Assembly (NCBI RefSeq): GCF_011397635.1
Contig: NC_064767.1
Coordinates: 15,911,537-15,975,536 of the forward strand
DNA from: Epinephelus fuscoguttatus
Taxonomy: Eukaryota > Chordata > Actinopteri > Perciformes > Serranidae
Reading direction: 5' to 3'
Length of the DNA: 64,000 bases
How positions within the stretch are numbered: position 1 is the first letter of the stretch; the number at the start of each line of letters is the position of its first letter. The notes below the pieces were generated by a model. The model had not been told where the DNA came from, did not search any database, and was given only the letters and a program-made list of their open reading frames with translations. Both the position numbers and the translations under genes were made by a program. This document shows positions 47,829 to 64,000 of this stretch, piece by piece.

Positions 47829-48652
47829 GATGACGGTAAAAGCCTCAGAAAGTTAAATCCCGGTGTTTTTCCCCTACCATTTGATGACAAGAGAGGAGCT
47901 AGCTAGCAGCCCATGTGTAGAGGTGTAAACTAACTAAGTGGGCCGTCAAAACTTTCCCAGAGTTTCGATAAACACGTAGTCGGGTTTCAGGTGTTTGTTT
48001 TCAATCGTGCATATTAATCTCTATTTAGTTTTTTTTCCAGAAAATAATACACAAATAATGTATAAAAGGTATGGTGATATTTTATAGCTTTTATGTAAAA
48101 CTAATTTAAGGTCTGCGGTTAGTTTTGGTCGGCCATCTAATGCTTGTTCAATGAAAACAAAGCAGAAGAAGGCAGAAGAGGGACCAGCTGGCGGCGTTAT
48201 TAAGAAGTAATTCATTCTGTAGCGACCCCTAAGTTTAGGAGGAGGTACTGCATGGTCTGTGCGTTGTAATGTATTACAGACGAGCGGCCGTTGGTTGTAG
48301 TGCAGGTGAATAACCACAGGGGGCGCTGTAGTCGACGCCGTTTACACTGTTGAAGTGGAGCCGTTGGCGGTTAGCAAGCGACTCGGAGCGGGACCCTCAA
48401 AATAATAACACCTCACGGGGTGCTCTTGGCAGCTCCGGGGTGTGAATCTTATTTTCTTAGACATGAGTACATTAATAGGCTTTTAACAACACGTATGCTA
48501 GCTTGACTTGGGCTCAGTCGGCATTTGTTATCGGTTAAAGAGTCACATATCGCGATGTCCGTTACCAAACTTTTCTAATCTCGCCTAATCTCCGCCACAG
48601 TTTAACTGGCTAACTCGTATTCCCAGCAAAACAGCTCCCAGAACAAGTCAAA
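47829..48652. promoter_or_regulatory. dis3/pibf1 bidirectional promoter
   Basis: Start codons of the divergent genes are 825 bp apart; the human orthologs are arranged the same way. The right half is CpG-bearing (cggagcgggaccctc, gtcgacgccg). No TATA box was recognised. A non-coding first exon of pibf1 or a long 5'UTR may lie here; its boundary could not be fixed. Confidence 0.65.
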
Positions 48653-61892
<13,240 letters not shown>

Positions 61893-61894
61893 GT

Positions 61895-61895
<1 letters not shown>

Positions 61896-61953
<58 letters not shown>
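61896..61953. repeat. (CA)29 microsatellite beside a pibf1 donor site
   Basis: Starts within four bases of the exon end (gaggag|gtaaacacac), so the CA tract forms the intron side of the donor. GA units follow at its right end. Confidence 0.96.
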
Positions 61954-61956
<3 letters not shown>

Positions 61957-63552
61957 AGAGAAAATTCTGGTGTGTGTCTGCCCTGGGACCGTCATTAATG
62001 GGTTAACATTTAATTGAATGCCTATAAACCAAATTGAAAAGTGCTGCAAGTCCGTACCTGCAACACTTGTTTTCCCCCTATCACAAATCTCCTACAGCGG
62101 CTCAGATTATAGTTGTTCCATAGCCTCTATCAAAGCCATATGATTTATTTCAGCTTGTTTCTACATCTCTGTGATGACATAACAGTCATTATCACAGAGC
62201 CAAGATCGGCGGCTCCTCTCTCATCATCCTCCATTTACCTCCTCACACCATCGCACGACACTCAGCTGTGAAAGTCAATGGCGAGAGCACATCTAATCAC
62301 TCTCTTAAAGACTGACTCTGCAACGTGAACAAAAAAAGAATGTAGCAGCTTGTGAGGTCGGTCACATGTATCATCAAATGCACTTCAGGATTCCGTAACG
62401 AGAGTATCCTCTGCCTTTTCTTTTTCAAACTTGGGTTCAAGTGTAACAATGGTCCTGCCAATTCTTTAAATCTGCTTTTAATGGCGTGCCAGTAAAATGA
62501 CAGGTTGTTTGAAAGCAGACAGCAGACACCGCAGACTTTGTATGTGAAGAAGAAGACGTTTGTCTTAGTACCTGTCACGCTTGTTGACACAGCGGGGAAA
62601 CAGTGCCAAAAAACCATGACGGCCATGCTCTTCACTCTCCCAACAAGTCACCACACCAATCATTGAGGCTTTTGTTGTGTTTGGCACTCCATGTGCATGT
62701 GTGTGCAACACTCAGGCTTTCATTCGGGGTGTATTTGTATATAGTCACATGTCTACTACTCGTGCACTGATGCTGAAAAAATCATCCAATAGGGTTTAAA
62801 ATGTTGAGAACGACAGCTCTGGCAGCCAGTGTGCTCACTTTTTTCTTACTCCTTATGTTAATCTCAATGAGAGGGGAGATTGTGCAAGCTGGACTCAAGA
62901 GGCTGGGCAGGTTTGAGACTAAATAAGCCGAGCCATTCAACTGTCAGGTGTGACTGACTGGCACTTGTCTGGAATGCCTCATAATTCATCGAGCATGAAA
63001 GGAAAGGGTGAAAAATTATACTTTTTATTCACGAGAAAGGGTGTTAACCACTTAACCACCCACACAGATGTCCTGACTAAGTGACTATTGTCCTTCCCCT
63101 CCCACCCAGTTCTACTCGCTACTGACTGGCTGTAAAAGTGGCTTAATGAGTAACAACCTAACTTTATCTATTGTTTCGCAGATTTTAAGCACGATACTGA
63201 CTAGTAAGTAATACAATAATACACACAGTATATTGAAACTCTTATATAAGAGTGCATCAAAACACCATAAAGGAATTTTTCTGACCATAATTTCAAGAAA
63301 GACGTTTTCAAGATTATGAATTTTTGCACTCCGTTTCCACTTTATGTCGTAATACTGCTACTTTTAATAAAAATGCTACAACTTAGATACACCTTCATAA
63401 ATACTCACATTTATGGGCTCTCTAGGCTGCCGTCACAGATAAGGAAGTCTTGGCTGTGGTTGTTGTGAAAGAGTGATTCATAAATATCAGATAGAATTGC
63501 TCTGTTTTATAATAATAACCAACACGTGAAGACAGTTGCAAAGCGGAAATAT

Positions 63553-63830
63553 TCCTTAAAGGGACAGTTCAGCCTCAAATCAAAAGAACATATTTTTCCT
63601 TTTACCTGTAGTATTGTTTATCAGTCTAGATTGTTTTGGTGTGAGCTGCCGAGTGTTGGAGATATCACAGTCTGCCTTCTCTCGAATATAATGAGACTAA
63701 GTGGCATTCAGCTTGTGGAGCGCCCAAAATGAATTTATAAAACTCAACAGCAATGACTCATGTGGGAACTATTTACTTTTAGCCAACTACACCCGCCAAC
63801 TGTATCACCACGCAGAAGGCTAGATTCTAG
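63553..63830. mobile_element. TTAA-type MITE fragment
   Basis: Begins ccttaaagggacagttcagc and contains gattgttttggtgtgagctg, ccgagtgttggagatatcac and actacacccgccaactgtat. These phrases recur in an abundant percomorph MITE. The left end has the TTAA-AGGG boundary; the right end is not preserved. Confidence 0.6.
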
Positions 63831-64000
63831 CAAGTCAGGCGTCTGGAATCTTTTGAAAATTGAAGGGCTATACCTGACTCCAAATTACGTTACTCAAATC
63901 AGATTTAGGTGTTCAATACGAATATTCAACCATTTCTTTTTTTGTTCCCCACATAGAATTTGAAAGGGGTTCAGCAGGATGATCAGTGACAGTGACATTC

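Larger units (their letters stand above)
61893..64000. other. pibf1 intron 14 (partial)
   Basis: Begins with a long CA tract three bases past the donor and ends with a MITE fragment from 63553. The middle is unique, with no exon recognised. The next PIBF1 exon (human ...LDRANSLLNQTQQPYRYL) was not found. Confidence 0.55.

Overview
This window is nuclear DNA of a bony fish. It has vertebrate multi-exon genes with GT/AG introns, very many (CA)n/(TG)n tracts, and interspersed repeats of teleost type (L2-like LINE tails, tRNA-derived SINE, hAT-like and TTAA-flanked MITE-like elements). The introns are short outside dach1. A ray-finned, probably percomorph, fish fits best, but the species cannot be read from the sequence.

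Five protein-coding genes account for essentially all coding sequence. From left to right they are dach1 (minus; first six coding exons found, 3' part lies left of base 1), mzt1 (minus, complete), bora (plus, complete), dis3 (minus, complete) and pibf1 (plus; first 14 coding exons, 3' part lies right of base 64000). All exon junctions given keep the reading frame. The order matches the human 13q21.33-q22.1 block DACH1-MZT1-BORA-DIS3-PIBF1, so the DACH gene is a DACH1 rather than a DACH2 ortholog.

Layout. 1-19868: dach1, with long introns full of microsatellites, a foldback repeat and unique AT-rich blocks that look like conserved non-coding elements. 19869-31571: the dach1-mzt1 interval, only about 12 kb where mammals have a large gene desert; it holds a nested hAT-like transposon, other repeats and several enhancer-like blocks. 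31572-38159: mzt1 and bora, head to head around a compact promoter with three CCAAT boxes spaced exactly 32 bp and a CHR motif. 38160-40944: bora/dis3 convergent interval with two MITE-like elements. 40945-47828: dis3 in 21 coding exons. 47829-48652: dis3/pibf1 divergent promoter. 48653-64000: pibf1, including a 4.9-kb intron with LINE and DNA-transposon debris and an array of nuclear-receptor half-sites.

Functionally, mzt1 (gamma-tubulin ring complex), bora (Aurora A/Plk1 activation) and pibf1 (centriolar satellites, cilia) all act at the centrosome or spindle. dis3 is the catalytic exosome ribonuclease. dach1 is a transcriptional cofactor of eye, limb and muscle development.

I saw no convincing previously undescribed system. 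The most interesting signals are regulatory: the NF-Y/CHR promoter grammar, the AGGTCA array, dinucleotide repeats pressed against pibf1 splice sites, and the compressed dach1 enhancer interval.
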